This document shows, in pieces, positions 25,419 through 33,640 of a stretch of 64,000 bases of DNA; position 1 is the first letter of the stretch, and each line of letters opens with the position of its first letter. Both the position numbers and the translations under genes were made by a program. The notes under the pieces were generated by a model that worked only from the letters and a program-made list of their open reading frames with translations, was not told the origin of the DNA and did not search any database. Source of the stretch: Paenibacillus sp. (GTDB lineage: Bacteria; Bacillota; Bacilli; Paenibacillales; NBRC-103111); contig JAPSLM010000001.1 in the NCBI GenBank assembly GCA_031180825.1, positions 434,001 through 498,000 of the forward strand. Direction: 5' to 3'.

Positions 25419-26537
25419 ATGCGTGATCCCCGTTTAGAGCAATTGGCTCGCAATCTTGCAGGTTATTCTTTAAATGTACAGCCCGGCGAAAGGGTGTTGA
25501 TCGAAATGGTCGGCTCCGAGCGGGAAATCGTCAAATGCCTCGTACGGGAGGTGCATGCCCGCGGCGGCCACCCTTATGTGGAGCTGACGGATCATGCGAT
25601 TACGGCGGCAATTCTGCGTTCCGCCACGCCCGAGTTTTTGGAGCATTGGGCCGATATGCACCTGCAGCGTATGAAGGATATGGACTGCTACGTTGCGGTT
25701 CGCGCCGGCGAAAACGTAAGCGAGCTGTCCGACGTGCCTGAGGATAAGATGAAGCTTTACAAAAGAATCTACAGCCAGAAGGTGCACATGGAGCAGCGGA
25801 TCAAGCATACGCGATGGGTCGTGCTGCGTTATCCGAATGCTTCTATGGCGCAGCTTGCCGGCATGAGCACGGAAAAATTCGAAGATTTCTACTTCGACGT
25901 CTGCAACCTGGATTACGCCAAAATGTCCGATGCGATGACTCCGCTTCAGGAGCTGATGGACCGGACCGACCGCGTGCGTATCGTAGGGCCGGGGGAAACC
26001 GACATTTCGTTCTCGATCAATGGCATCGGCTCCGTCAAATGCTGCGGCCGCCGCAACATTCCGGACGGCGAGCTGTATACCGCCCCGGTACGCGATTCCG
26101 TGAACGGCGTCATCGCCTATAATACGGTTTCCGAAAATTCCGGCATTACGTTCGAGAACGTCGTTTTCCGGTTCGAGAACGGCAAAATCGTCGAGGCTAC
26201 GGCGAACGATACCGCCCGGCTGAACAAAATTCTCGACACGGACGAAGGCGCCCGCTATATCGGAGAATTCAGCCTCGGGTTCAACCCGCATATTTTATAT
26301 CCGATGAAGGATACTTTGTTTGACGAGAAAATTGACGGCAGCCTTCACTTCACGCCCGGCCAAGCGTATGAGCAGGCGGACAACGGCAATCGTTCCGCCG
26401 TACACTGGGATCTGGTTCTTATCCAACGGCCGGAGTTTGGCGGGGGCGAGATTTATTTTGACGACCGGCTGATTCGCAAGGACGGACGTTTCGTCATTCC
26501 GGAGCTGGAAGGGCTTAACCCGGAAAATTTAAAGTAA
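25419..26537 (+). CDS. M29 family aminopeptidase
   Basis: Metal-dependent aminopeptidase of 372 residues (AmpS/PepS/aminopeptidase T type), cytoplasmic, releasing N-terminal amino acids from peptides. Typical segments are GERVLIEM near residue 22, GRRNIPDGELYTAPVRDSVN near 210-229, GEFSLGFNP near 285, and the C-terminal metal-site region (GSLHFTPGQAYE and AVHWDLV near 305-330), which contain the Glu, His and Asp ligands. ATG at 25419 is chosen because AAAAAGGAG precedes it at eight bases; in-frame sequence further upstream overlaps the previous gene. No terminator separates it from the previous gene. Confidence 0.92.
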   Translation: MRDPRLEQLARNLAGYSLNVQPGERVLIEMVGSEREIVKCLVREVHARGGHPYVELTDHAITAAILRSATPEFLEHWADMHLQRMKDMDCYVAVRAGENVSELSDVPEDKMKLYKRIYSQKVHMEQRIKHTRWVVLRYPNASMAQLAGMSTEKFEDFYFDVCNLDYAKMSDAMTPLQELMDRTDRVRIVGPGETDISFSINGIGSVKCCGRRNIPDGELYTAPVRDSVNGVIAYNTVSENSGITFENVVFRFENGKIVEATANDTARLNKILDTDEGARYIGEFSLGFNPHILYPMKDTLFDEKIDGSLHFTPGQAYEQADNGNRSAVHWDLVLIQRPEFGGGEIYFDDRLIRKDGRFVIPELEGLNPENLK

Positions 26538-26555
26538 ATTCGGAACAAAATAGTG

Positions 26556-26584
26556 TTGCATGTTATTCCCTTCCACGGTATCAT
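26556..26584 (+). promoter_or_regulatory. promoter of the HPr-like gene
   Basis: TTGCAT at 26556-26561, a 17-base spacer, TATCAT at 26579-26584; the coding start lies 55 bases downstream, so the gene is transcribed on its own. Confidence 0.7.
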
Positions 26585-26638
26585 ATTTGAAGAAAGCGAT
26601 TTATTTTGTCCGTCACTAGACGCATGGAGGGATTTTGT

Positions 26639-26887
26639 ATGCCAAACGCCAATAACGCCGCAATTGTGGAAATTTCTCAAACCGCCAATAAATTCAGATC
26701 TTCCATTGTTCTTCAGTATGATAACAAGTACATCGATGTCAAGAGCATTCTCGGTTTGTTTACGACGCTGCTGACATCCAGCAATTATGATCTTCACGTT
26801 CACGGTCCGGATGCGGATGAAGCGAAGAAAGCGATGGCCGAGGTGTTCGAGAAGCACGGTCTTAAGATCAACAGCATTCAAGATTAA
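26639..26887 (+). CDS. HPr-family protein lacking the phosphorylatable His (Crh-like)
   Basis: An 82-residue protein that aligns with HPr from just after the active-site loop onward: SQTANKFRSSIVL matches the helix 1/strand 2 region (QTASKYDADVNL in Bacillus HPr), YIDVKSILGLFT matches the regulatory-Ser region (VNLKSIMGVMS), and the C-terminal helix (ADEAKKAMAEVFEKHG) is kept. The first strand and the GIHARPA loop with His15 are absent, and no upstream in-frame sequence restores them. It therefore cannot carry PTS phosphate from enzyme I but keeps the Ser46 equivalent, as Crh does. A role as CcpA cofactor is an inference; strong GGAGGG ribosome site, own promoter and terminator. Confidence 0.75.
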   Translation: MPNANNAAIVEISQTANKFRSSIVLQYDNKYIDVKSILGLFTTLLTSSNYDLHVHGPDADEAKKAMAEVFEKHGLKINSIQD

Positions 26888-26903
26888 TCCATACGATCTC
26901 CAC

Positions 26904-26948
26904 GTAAAGGCATTTTCGCGCAGGCGAAGATGCCTTTATTTAGTATTT
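26904..26948 (+). terminator. terminator after the HPr-like gene
   Basis: AAAGGCAT(TTT)CGC pairs with GCGAAGATGCCTTT, followed by ATTTAGTATTTT. Confidence 0.8.
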
Positions 26949-26965
26949 TGAGAATAATTCTCAAA
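26947..26965. promoter_or_regulatory. Fur-type palindrome upstream of ylaN
   Basis: TTTGAGAATAATTCTCAAA is a perfect 9-1-9 inverted repeat. Its 7-1-7 core TGAGAAT-A-ATTCTCA differs from the Bacillus Fur box (TGATAAT-N-ATTATCA) at one base per half and matches many Fur sites elsewhere. It lies 163 bases before ylaN. PerR and Zur boxes fit less well. Confidence 0.6.
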
Positions 26966-27030
26966 GTCCGGCGTCTATCTTGGTCTATCGACTTGTGTAT
27001 TGCGCCGTTTTCGACTAATATAAAACTATC

Positions 27031-27044
27031 GGCGTTCAAACGCC
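27031..27044. repeat. short perfect palindrome in the ylaN leader
   Basis: GGCGTT-CA-AACGCC lies just after a possible -10 box (TATAAA, 27019-27024), so it would start the ylaN transcript. Operator or leader hairpin; function unknown. Confidence 0.4.
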
Positions 27045-27128
27045 TGCTTCGGATAAGAGCCGGGGCCGCATGTTCGTCCGGTTGACCGCCGGTGAACGCA
27101 AATGGTTGGATTACAGGGGGGGAGCACC

Positions 27129-27416
27129 ATGTCGTCGGATGTGCTGCTCAGCTTGTCGCAAAAGGCCCTGCATCTGCTGCAAGAAGATGCGGACAAGATC
27201 GAGAAGCTGATCGAAGTGCAGATGGAAAACTTAACCACGCGCAAATGTCCTCTGTATGAAGAGGTGTTAGATACGCAAATTTACGGGTTGTCGCGGGAGA
27301 TTGACTTTGCGATCCGGGCGGAGCTGATTACCGAGACGGCGGGCAAACAAATCTTGATGAAGCTGGAACGGAATGTAGCCCAGCTCTATGAGGCTATGAG
27401 TCAAAACAAAGAGTAA
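27129..27416 (+). CDS. ylaN: YlaN, Fur-associated iron homeostasis protein
   Basis: A 95-residue helical protein of the former UPF0358 family. The segments KALHLLQEDADKI, VQMENLTTRKCPLYEEVLDT and YGLSREIDFA follow Bacillus YlaN closely. YlaN binds Fe(II) and interacts with Fur to relieve repression in Staphylococcus aureus and related bacteria (family knowledge). The ATG follows GGGGGGAG at close spacing; an in-frame ATG at 27102 lacks a ribosome site. It is expected to be soluble. The order ylaN then ftsW is also that of Bacillus subtilis, although ftsW is here on the opposite strand. A Fur-like palindrome lies upstream. Confidence 0.93.
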   Translation: MSSDVLLSLSQKALHLLQEDADKIEKLIEVQMENLTTRKCPLYEEVLDTQIYGLSREIDFAIRAELITETAGKQILMKLERNVAQLYEAMSQNKE

Positions 27417-27446
27417 CCTTCACTGGGAAGGTTACTCTTTGTTTTT
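27408..27446 (+). terminator. terminator overlapping the end of ylaN
   Basis: AAAGAGTAACCTT (27408-27420) pairs perfectly with AAGGTTACTCTTT (27428-27440), then GTTTTTT. The 5' arm includes the last codons and stop of ylaN. Confidence 0.88.
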
Positions 27447-27464
27447 TATGCACCTTTACGTTTT

Positions 27465-28524
27465 CTACACCAGGAAGAACGCAATGCCCAGAATGACATA
27501 GACAACCAGCAGCAGCACGCCTTCGAACCACGTCGTGGCTCCATCCTTGGAGATCGATTTGGCGACGATAAAGGCGGCTACGCCGATCGCTATGATCTCG
27601 TAGGTCGTAAAGACGAGATCCATCGTTTTCCCGAATAGGAGCGAGAGCAGCACTAACACAGGCGCGACGAACAGTGCAATCTGCAGGCTGCTGCCGACCG
27701 CGATTTCGACGGCGGCGCCCATCTTGTTTTTCCGGGCCATAATAATGGCGGCGCTGTGTTCCGCGGCATTGCCCACGATGGCAATCAGGAAGGCGCCTAC
27801 GAACAGCTCGGACAGTCCGTATTGACGACTGAACGGCTCCAGCGTATGTACGAGCCATTCGCTCTGAAAGGCGACCATGGTGGTGGCGATAATGAGAAAT
27901 ATGATCGACAAGCCTTTGGACCAGGCGGCTTCTCCGTGCTCGACGACCTCGTCCGAAAGCTCGTTCTTGTGCGTGATCATGGAGAAGACGAGCCAGAGCA
28001 GATAAGCGATGATCAGGATCACCGATACGATCACACTCAGATTGGAAGTTTCCTGAGTGGTGAAGCTCCGGGCGAACGCGGCAGGAATGAACAGCGCAAT
28101 AACGGCCAGCAGCATGAGCGATCCGTTCTGACCGGCAAGCTTGACGTTAAAGGTTTGTTCCTTGAATTTCAATCCGCCGAGCAGTACGCTAAGTCCGAGC
28201 ACTAGCAGCATGTTCCCGATAATAGAGCCGGTGATGCTGGCTTTAACGATATCGAACATCCCGTCTCTAACCAAAAAATGGCAATGATGAGTTCCGCGGC
28301 ATTGCCGAACGTCGCATTCAAAAAGCCGCCCAGCCGTTCGCCGAATGCGCTACGCTTTCCGTCGCTTTTCCCAGGAAGCCGGCGATAAAAATGATCGCGA
28401 CCGCCGAAATCAAAAATTGCACCGTCGGGCTGAATGTCGGAGCTCCAACGTAGTGTGCCACTGCACTTAGGACGAAGCTTCCGATCAGACCGATCGTAAA
28501 AGCGTGGCGTTTCAAAAAGATCAC
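27465..28524 (-). pseudogene. Ca2+/H+ antiporter (ChaA/YfkE, CaCA family), interrupted by two frameshifts
   Basis: A cation/proton antiporter gene in three frames. From the start at 28524 (GTG; TTG 28515 has the better ribosome site) the first frame reads to GKATESVAHS and runs into a stop near 28318. Shifting one base gives GERLGGFLNATFGNAAELIIAIF, and a second one-base shift near 28275 gives VRDGMFDIVKASITGSIIGN to the end. The second lesion is in a run of six A (plus strand 28273-28278), where seven would restore frame. Two restored bases give about 353 residues, the length of YfkE (351). Both acidic alpha-repeats (GNAAEL, GNAAEHS) survive. Either a recent pseudogene or uncorrected sequencing indels. 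Confidence 0.85.
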
Positions 28525-28619
28525 CTCATGTGGTAAAGTATACCTAACTCCAATAAAACCTATTCTAATATAATCAATTTTCGGACAAAGTAAAATACTT
28601 TAGTGGGGGAGTTTTTTTT

Positions 28620-29405
28620 ATGGATTTATATTTAAAAGGTAAAAAAGCGGTCGTCACCGCCTCCAGCAAAGGATTGGGCCGTGCGGTCGCGGAGCAGCTT
28701 GCGGCGGAAGGAGCGGACCTGCTTCTTTGCAGCCGGGATGAGCAGGCCGTGTGCGACGTAGCGGCCCAACTGGCGCAAAAATACGGCGTATCGGCGGCAG
28801 GCATGGCTGTCGACCTGAGCAGCCCCGAACAAATCGGCTGGCTCGTCCAACAGGCTGCCGACCGCTTCGGCCGGGTTGACGCTCTCGTGTGCAATGCAGG
28901 CGGGCCGCCGAGCGGCAGCTTCTTATCGCTGGACGAGGAAGCATGGCTCCACGCCATTCAATTGAATCTGATGAGCGTTGTCAGGCTCGTCAAAGGCTTC
29001 CACCCGCTAATGAAGGAGCAGGGAGGAAGAATCGTGACGATCGCCTCGTCGTCGGTGAAAGTGCCAATTCCGGGCTTGGTGCTGTCCAATACGCTGCGAA
29101 CAGGTATCGTAGGTTTGATGAAGACGCTGTCGGTCGAATGGGGCCCTGACGGTATTTTGCTAAACACCGTATGTCCCGGACGCATCAGCACGGATCGTCT
29201 GGTCGAATTGGATTCGGCCAAAGCGGCCCGCGATCAGGTGCCGGTGGAAGAGATTCGGGAAAGCTTGGTCAAGGATATTCCGCTCGGCCGGTACGGCGAA
29301 CCGGAGGAACTGGCGGCAATGGCGGCATTTCTGCTTTCGCCGCGGAACAGCTACATGACCGGGTCGGTCTTCTATATCGACGGCGGGTCGGTCAAGGCCA
29401 TTTAG
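28620..29405 (+). CDS. short-chain dehydrogenase/reductase with altered active site
   Basis: A 261-residue Rossmann-fold SDR. The cofactor loop TASSKGLGRA (residues 13-22) and NAGGPP near 90 are clear, and the C-terminus (MTGSVFYIDGGSVKAI) is that of FabG-like enzymes. Where classical SDRs have Ser...Tyr-x-x-x-Lys, this protein has SSS then LVLSNTLRTG near 158-167, so the catalytic Tyr and Lys are replaced. This matches a known beta-ketoacyl-reductase-like subgroup lacking the canonical tetrad; its substrate is not known. ATG start after GGGGGAG. It is monocistronic, divergent from the antiporter gene. Confidence 0.88.
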   Translation: MDLYLKGKKAVVTASSKGLGRAVAEQLAAEGADLLLCSRDEQAVCDVAAQLAQKYGVSAAGMAVDLSSPEQIGWLVQQAADRFGRVDALVCNAGGPPSGSFLSLDEEAWLHAIQLNLMSVVRLVKGFHPLMKEQGGRIVTIASSSVKVPIPGLVLSNTLRTGIVGLMKTLSVEWGPDGILLNTVCPGRISTDRLVELDSAKAARDQVPVEEIRESLVKDIPLGRYGEPEELAAMAAFLLSPRNSYMTGSVFYIDGGSVKAI

Positions 29406-29502
29406 AGATAGGCGGGCGGGGGGCGTCGGCTTGTTCCGGCCGGAAGTATTCGGGTGCTGTCGAATGCTGTCAAATGTTTGCGCGGAACATTTGCTTTCGC
29501 GC

Positions 29503-29530
29503 TTGGAAGTTATTACAATAGAGCTATAAT
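29503..29530 (+). promoter_or_regulatory. promoter of the Asp23-family gene
   Basis: TTGGAA at 29503-29508, a 16-base spacer and a consensus TATAAT at 29525-29530, 19 bases before the start codon. Confidence 0.7.
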
Positions 29531-29549
29531 CCTTGAAGGAGTGATCCTC

Positions 29550-29942
29550 ATGAGCGAAGAAATTCAAACAGGTCTTATCCGCATTTCAGATGATGTCGTA
29601 GCGACTATTGCAGGATTGGCTGCGCTGGAGACTCCTGGGATTGCCGGGATGTCGGGAGGCATTTCCGAAGGATTGGCGAAGCGTCTGAGCGGCAAAAACG
29701 TGCAGAAGGGCGTTTCGGTGGAAGTGGGCCAAGTGGAAGCGGCTATCGACCTTCGTGTAATTGTGAATTATGGAAGTAAAATCCATGAGGTTTGTCGCGA
29801 TCTTCAAGAAAATGTGCGCGATGCGGTGGAGAACATGACCGGTCTGACGGTTGTTGAAGTCAATATTAAGGTTGAAGGCGTCGCATTTCGTGAGGAAGAG
29901 CAGCAGCCCGTCGTGGAGGACCCGGGTAACCGGGTGAAGTAA
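29550..29942 (+). CDS. Asp23/Gls24 family envelope-stress protein
   Basis: A 130-residue soluble protein of the Asp23/Gls24 (YqhY/YloU) family. The family pattern is visible: IRISDDVVATIAGLAALETPG near residues 8-30 (split here only by description), AIDLRVIVNYGSKIHEV near 72, and a C-terminal NIKVEGVAF. Members associate with the membrane periphery through partners and respond to wall stress; no enzymatic role is known. ATG at 29550 is chosen for GAAGGAG eight bases upstream and a consensus promoter just before it. It is neither in an acc nor a fakA cluster, so it cannot be named YqhY or YloU from context. Confidence 0.88.
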   Translation: MSEEIQTGLIRISDDVVATIAGLAALETPGIAGMSGGISEGLAKRLSGKNVQKGVSVEVGQVEAAIDLRVIVNYGSKIHEVCRDLQENVRDAVENMTGLTVVEVNIKVEGVAFREEEQQPVVEDPGNRVK

Positions 29943-29954
29943 GAACCGAAGCCA

Positions 29955-29986
29955 AAAAGAGAGCCTTGATTCAGGCTCTCTTTTTC
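29955..29986. terminator. bidirectional terminator between the Asp23 gene and ftsW
   Basis: AAAAAGAGAGCC pairs with GGCTCTCTTTTT. The last codons and stop of ftsW (minus strand) lie inside it. Confidence 0.85.
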
Positions 29987-31113
29987 GTTTCCCGTTCTTT
30001 TTCCGGCTTATTGTATTCTCTGGATATGCTGAGCAGAATACCGAGGCCGACCAGCGTCGTCAGTATGGAGGTGCCTCCGTAACTGATCAGCGGCAGCGTA
30101 ACGCCGGTAAGCGGAATCGTATTGGTGACCCCGCCCATGTTGATGAACGCCTGAATGCCGATCATGCCGACGATCCCCACACCAAGCAGCATCCCGAACG
30201 TATCCTGGCAGCGGAGCGCTACGACCAGCCCTCGCCACAAAAAAGCGAGATAGGCCAGCAGAAACAGACTGGTGCCGATAAACCCAAGTTCTTCCCCAAT
30301 GATAGCAAAAATAAAGTCGTTGTGCGCCTCGGGCAAATAATGCAATTTCTGGACGCTTTGTCCAAAGCCGGCACCCGTCAGACCGCCGTGTCCGAACGCA
30401 TAGAGCGATTGCACAAGATGAAAGCCGCTTCCTTTCTCGTCGGCCCACGGGTCCATGTAGGCAGAAAACCGGGCGAAGTGATGGCTGTTGCCATCCTTAG
30501 CGATATAATAAATCATCCCGACCAAGGTAAGAAAGACGGCTCCGCCCGCGCTAAGATAAAAAATATGCTTGAGCCGCGCTCCGCCGACAACGATGATCAG
30601 CATGGCACATAGGACCAGCACCATCGTGGAGCCGAGGTCCGGCTGCAGCATGATGAGCGCGCAGATAAACCCGATAACGACCAGCGGAGGCACAAGCCCC
30701 CGCTTGAAGTCCTGAAAGCGGTCGCCCTTTTTGCTGATAATGGAAGCCAAGTAGATGATGACTGCAAGTTTGGCGAATTCAGTCGGCTGCACGGAGAAGG
30801 ATTCACCAATTTTAATCCAGCTCTTAGCACCGTTAACGTCCTTGCCGATAATCGGTACGAGCAGCAGCAGAAAGATAACAACAAATAGAGCAGGAATCAC
30901 CCATTTTTGAAACTTCCGGAAATCCACATTCATGCAAAAGAACATGGCTATCGTGCCGATTCCGATAAAGATGGCGTGACGGAGTGCGTAGTGCCAAGGA
31001 TTGGCTTCATACGCCATGCTTGCGCTAAAAACAAACGCCAACCCGAAGCACACGAGCGAAAACGTCAAGAAGAGCAGCAAAAAATCAGGCGTTCCTCGTC
31101 GCGGGGCACTCAT
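29971..31113 (-). CDS. ftsW: SEDS-family peptidoglycan glycosyltransferase FtsW
   Basis: Polytopic membrane protein of 380 residues (about ten hydrophobic segments) that polymerises lipid II, in FtsW's case with a class B PBP at the division site. SEDS landmarks: GAKSWIKIG near residue 94, QPTEFAKLA near 108, LQPDLGSTMV near 155, the large loop with YLPEAHNDFIFAIIGEELGF near 255 and the C-terminal ISYGGTS. The order next to ylaN is that of Bacillus subtilis ftsW, which favours FtsW over RodA or SpoVE. It follows the YugN-like gene by 11 bases on the minus strand, a likely operon; GGAGG precedes its ATG. Confidence 0.9.
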   Translation of the reverse strand: MSAPRRGTPDFLLLFLTFSLVCFGLAFVFSASMAYEANPWHYALRHAIFIGIGTIAMFFCMNVDFRKFQKWVIPALFVVIFLLLLVPIIGKDVNGAKSWIKIGESFSVQPTEFAKLAVIIYLASIISKKGDRFQDFKRGLVPPLVVIGFICALIMLQPDLGSTMVLVLCAMLIIVVGGARLKHIFYLSAGGAVFLTLVGMIYYIAKDGNSHHFARFSAYMDPWADEKGSGFHLVQSLYAFGHGGLTGAGFGQSVQKLHYLPEAHNDFIFAIIGEELGFIGTSLFLLAYLAFLWRGLVVALRCQDTFGMLLGVGIVGMIGIQAFINMGGVTNTIPLTGVTLPLISYGGTSILTTLVGLGILLSISREYNKPEKERETKKRA

Positions 31114-31124
31114 AGGGCCTCCGT

Positions 31125-31472
31125 CTACTGAGTCAGCTTGACTTTCAGTTCAGCGAGCTTGCCGTTGGCCGTTTTCATAATGTAATCCGGAATGGCTGCC
31201 TGATAGTTTACGCCGTGCGGGAACGTCGCTTGGCCGATGTAGACATCCTCGATATAAAGAATGGCATAAGGCGATTCCAGCTTCCCGGATTCGACTCGGG
31301 TATTGATGCGGAGAAAATAATCGTTTGTGGATTCCCGATCCGGCAGCTGCAGATCGTATGTAGCGCGGTAATATTCCCATTGCCAACGCACGAAACCGAG
31401 CTGCTCCATCACTTCGTCCAAATGCGCAAGGTCGCTTTTTATGCCTTTAATTCCGCTATTTTCAATAATCAC
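31125..31472 (-). CDS. YugN-like family protein
   Basis: A 115-residue soluble protein that follows the YugN family pattern: an N-terminal SGIKGIKSDLAHLDEVMEQLGF-type helix, a WQWEYYRATYDLQL strand, then YFLRINTRV and a C-terminal region carrying YIGQATFPHG. No catalytic residues or known role can be given. It precedes ftsW by 11 bases on the minus strand and is probably the first gene of that transcript. GGAGG lies about ten bases before the ATG. Confidence 0.75.
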   Translation of the reverse strand: MIIENSGIKGIKSDLAHLDEVMEQLGFVRWQWEYYRATYDLQLPDRESTNDYFLRINTRVESGKLESPYAILYIEDVYIGQATFPHGVNYQAAIPDYIMKTANGKLAELKVKLTQ

Positions 31473-31715
31473 AACAAAACCCTCCTAGATATATGTACCT
31501 CGACTCTACGGTCAACCCTTTATTCATGATAGTATGTTTCCCTTTCTTGTGCAAGCCTAATGCACGGTGCGAAATTGCCCGCCTGAATAAAGTTGTGAAA
31601 TTCTTGTGACACATGGATGAAACCGTTTGAAGGATTTGATAAAATGGGACTACATTACAACGATCGCTACTTTGAATGCGCCGGACAGCGGCAAGAGGAG
31701 ACGGAGGGGTACCCT

Positions 31716-32903
31716 ATGAAATCGATAAAAGAAACGCTGCAAGCGTCAGTGCCCGATATGATCGCCTGGCGCCGTTATTTGCACCGCCATCCCGAGCTTT
31801 CGTTCGAGGAATCCAAAACCGCGGCTTTTGTTGCGGATTTGCTGAAGCAATGGGGGCTGGAGGTTCGGACGGGCGTAGGCGGACACGGAATCGTGGCCAA
31901 GCTGCGCGGAGCATCGGACGGGCCGACGGTGGCGCTGAGAGCCGATATGGATGCGCTGCCGATTCAGGATGAAAAAAGCAGCGAGTACGCCTCTTCGGTG
32001 CCGGGCGTGATGCACGCCTGCGGCCATGACGCCCATACGTCGACTTTGCTCGGCGTTGCAAAAACCCTTAGCAGTCACCGGGAAGCGCTGAATGGCAGCG
32101 TCGTCTTTATTTTTCAGCCGGCCGAAGAGATGACCCCGGGCGGAGCGCTCGGGATGATCGAGGAAGGCGCGCTTGAAGGAGTCGACGTGATTTACGGCAT
32201 TCACCTGTGGACGCCTTTTGAGGCCGGCACGGCCTATTGCAAGCCCGGGCCGATGATGGCGGCGGCCGACGAATTTGCAATCGAGATTAAAGGAAAGGGC
32301 GGCCATGGCGGGTTGCCTCATGAGACGGTGGACAGCGTATACGTCGCTTCGCAACTGGTCGTCAATTTGCAGTCGATCGTCAGCCGGAGCGCCGACCCTA
32401 CGAAGCCGTGTGTCGTCAGCGTAGGGTCGATACACAGCGGTGCGAGCTTCAACGTGATTGCCGAATCGGCCGTGCTTAAAGGGACGGTCCGTACTTACGA
32501 CCCCGGCCTGCGCATGCAGGTGAAAGAGCGGCTGGAGACGATCGTAGAGCAGACGTGTCTGATGAACGGGGCAGCCTATACCCTCGATTACAAGCTTGGG
32601 TATCCTCCTGTCGTCAACGACGCGAAGGAGGCGGAACGGTTTTACCGCGCCGCCGCATGGGCCCTTGGTCCGGAAGGCGGGCAAACGGCGCCGCTTATTA
32701 TGGCCGGGGAAGACTACGCCTATTATCTGGAAAAAGTTCCGGGATGCTTTATGTTCGTAGGCGCGGGCAATCAAGCGAAGGGCGTCGTACATCCGCATCA
32801 TCATCCGAGATTCGATATCGATGAAACGTCGATGGAGCATGCGGCCCGGTTGTTTATCGGAATGATCCAAGATTATATGAAGGAATATGGGATAAAGGCT
32901 TGA
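31716..32903 (+). CDS. M20 family amidohydrolase (N-acyl-amino acid hydrolase type)
   Basis: A 395-residue zinc-dependent amidohydrolase of the M20D group, which includes hippurate, N-acetylcysteine and N-acetyl-diaminopimelate hydrolases. Visible motifs: RADMDALPIQ near residue 70, MHACGHDAHTS near 99 with the metal-binding Cys, His and Asp, FQPAEEMTPGG near 132, a dimerisation insert starting KGKGGHGGLPHE near 190, and the final GEDYAYY near 330. ATG at 31716 has GGAGG eight bases before it; the in-frame sequence back to 31617 is not supported. Isolated in its neighbourhood, so substrate cannot be assigned. Confidence 0.9.
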   Translation: MKSIKETLQASVPDMIAWRRYLHRHPELSFEESKTAAFVADLLKQWGLEVRTGVGGHGIVAKLRGASDGPTVALRADMDALPIQDEKSSEYASSVPGVMHACGHDAHTSTLLGVAKTLSSHREALNGSVVFIFQPAEEMTPGGALGMIEEGALEGVDVIYGIHLWTPFEAGTAYCKPGPMMAAADEFAIEIKGKGGHGGLPHETVDSVYVASQLVVNLQSIVSRSADPTKPCVVSVGSIHSGASFNVIAESAVLKGTVRTYDPGLRMQVKERLETIVEQTCLMNGAAYTLDYKLGYPPVVNDAKEAERFYRAAAWALGPEGGQTAPLIMAGEDYAYYLEKVPGCFMFVGAGNQAKGVVHPHHHPRFDIDETSMEHAARLFIGMIQDYMKEYGIKA

Positions 32904-33066
32904 CAACACCTTCCGGGAAGTAACAAAGACCGGTACGAATGGGAAGCCGGGGGAAAGGGGATTCTAAGCGTGCAGCGGCCTGGGGACTTTCTTGTCTTCG
33001 ATGCCAAATTTGACGGAAAGTCCCGGCAGCAGGCCGCCAATTCCTTTTCTCAGGAGGGTTTTTGCG

Positions 33067-33504
33067 ATGAGTACCAGAACGCTGCGGGAAATTATGACGA
33101 CCGATTGTGCGACGGTCACGTTGAAGGATAACGTATACGAGGCGGCCGTTAAGATGAAGCAAGAGGATACGGGCTTTATTCCTGTCGTAGAAGGGAAGAA
33201 GCTGATCGGCGTATTGACGGACCGGGACCTCGTCATCCGCGGCTATGCGGAGAAGCGTGAAGGCTCCGCTGCGATTCAGCAGGTGATGAGCGACAGAGTC
33301 GTATCCGTACCTCCCGAGACGACGGTGGACGAAGCGGCCAAAATTATGGCTAAAGAACAAATCCGCCGGCTGCCGGTGGTGGAGAACGGCGATCTGGTCG
33401 GCATCGTATCCATCGGAGACCTGGCCGTCCGCGACAAATTCGAAGATGAAGCGGGCGAAGCGCTCAGCCAAATTTCCGAAAAGGATAAGCAGCCGGTACA
33501 TTAA
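33067..33504 (+). CDS. protein with two CBS domains
   Basis: A 145-residue protein made of a tandem CBS pair (residues about 8-62 and 72-128) with no other domain. Each half has the DAA/VYEAAVKM helix, the GFIPVVEGKKLIGVLTDRDL or IRRLPVVENGDLVGIVSIGDL strand pair. CBS pairs bind adenosine nucleotides and act as energy sensors; stand-alone proteins of this type (YhcV-like) have no firm function. ATG at 33067 is chosen for AGGAGG with good spacing. A terminator hairpin follows. Confidence 0.88.
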   Translation: MSTRTLREIMTTDCATVTLKDNVYEAAVKMKQEDTGFIPVVEGKKLIGVLTDRDLVIRGYAEKREGSAAIQQVMSDRVVSVPPETTVDEAAKIMAKEQIRRLPVVENGDLVGIVSIGDLAVRDKFEDEAGEALSQISEKDKQPVH

Positions 33505-33507
33505 GCA

Positions 33508-33548
33508 AGAATCGTTCTTTCGTCCGTAAGGCCGGAGGAACGATTTTT
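33508..33548 (+). terminator. terminator after the CBS gene
   Basis: AATCGTTC pairs with GAACGATT across a loop that can itself pair (TCCG/CGGA), followed by seven T. Confidence 0.75.
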
Positions 33549-33640
33549 TTATATTGTTTTGTTCACGTGTGCAATATATAATAAAGGAGTCGAAAATAAG
33601 GTTAATTCAGGCAATAACCTACACGAGAGGCGGGGAAACG

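Noticed and set aside
31610..31632. Second cre site before the M20 amidohydrolase (TGAAACCGTTTGAA)
   Set aside because: Two of the fixed consensus positions mismatch, and the position relative to the start is not informative.
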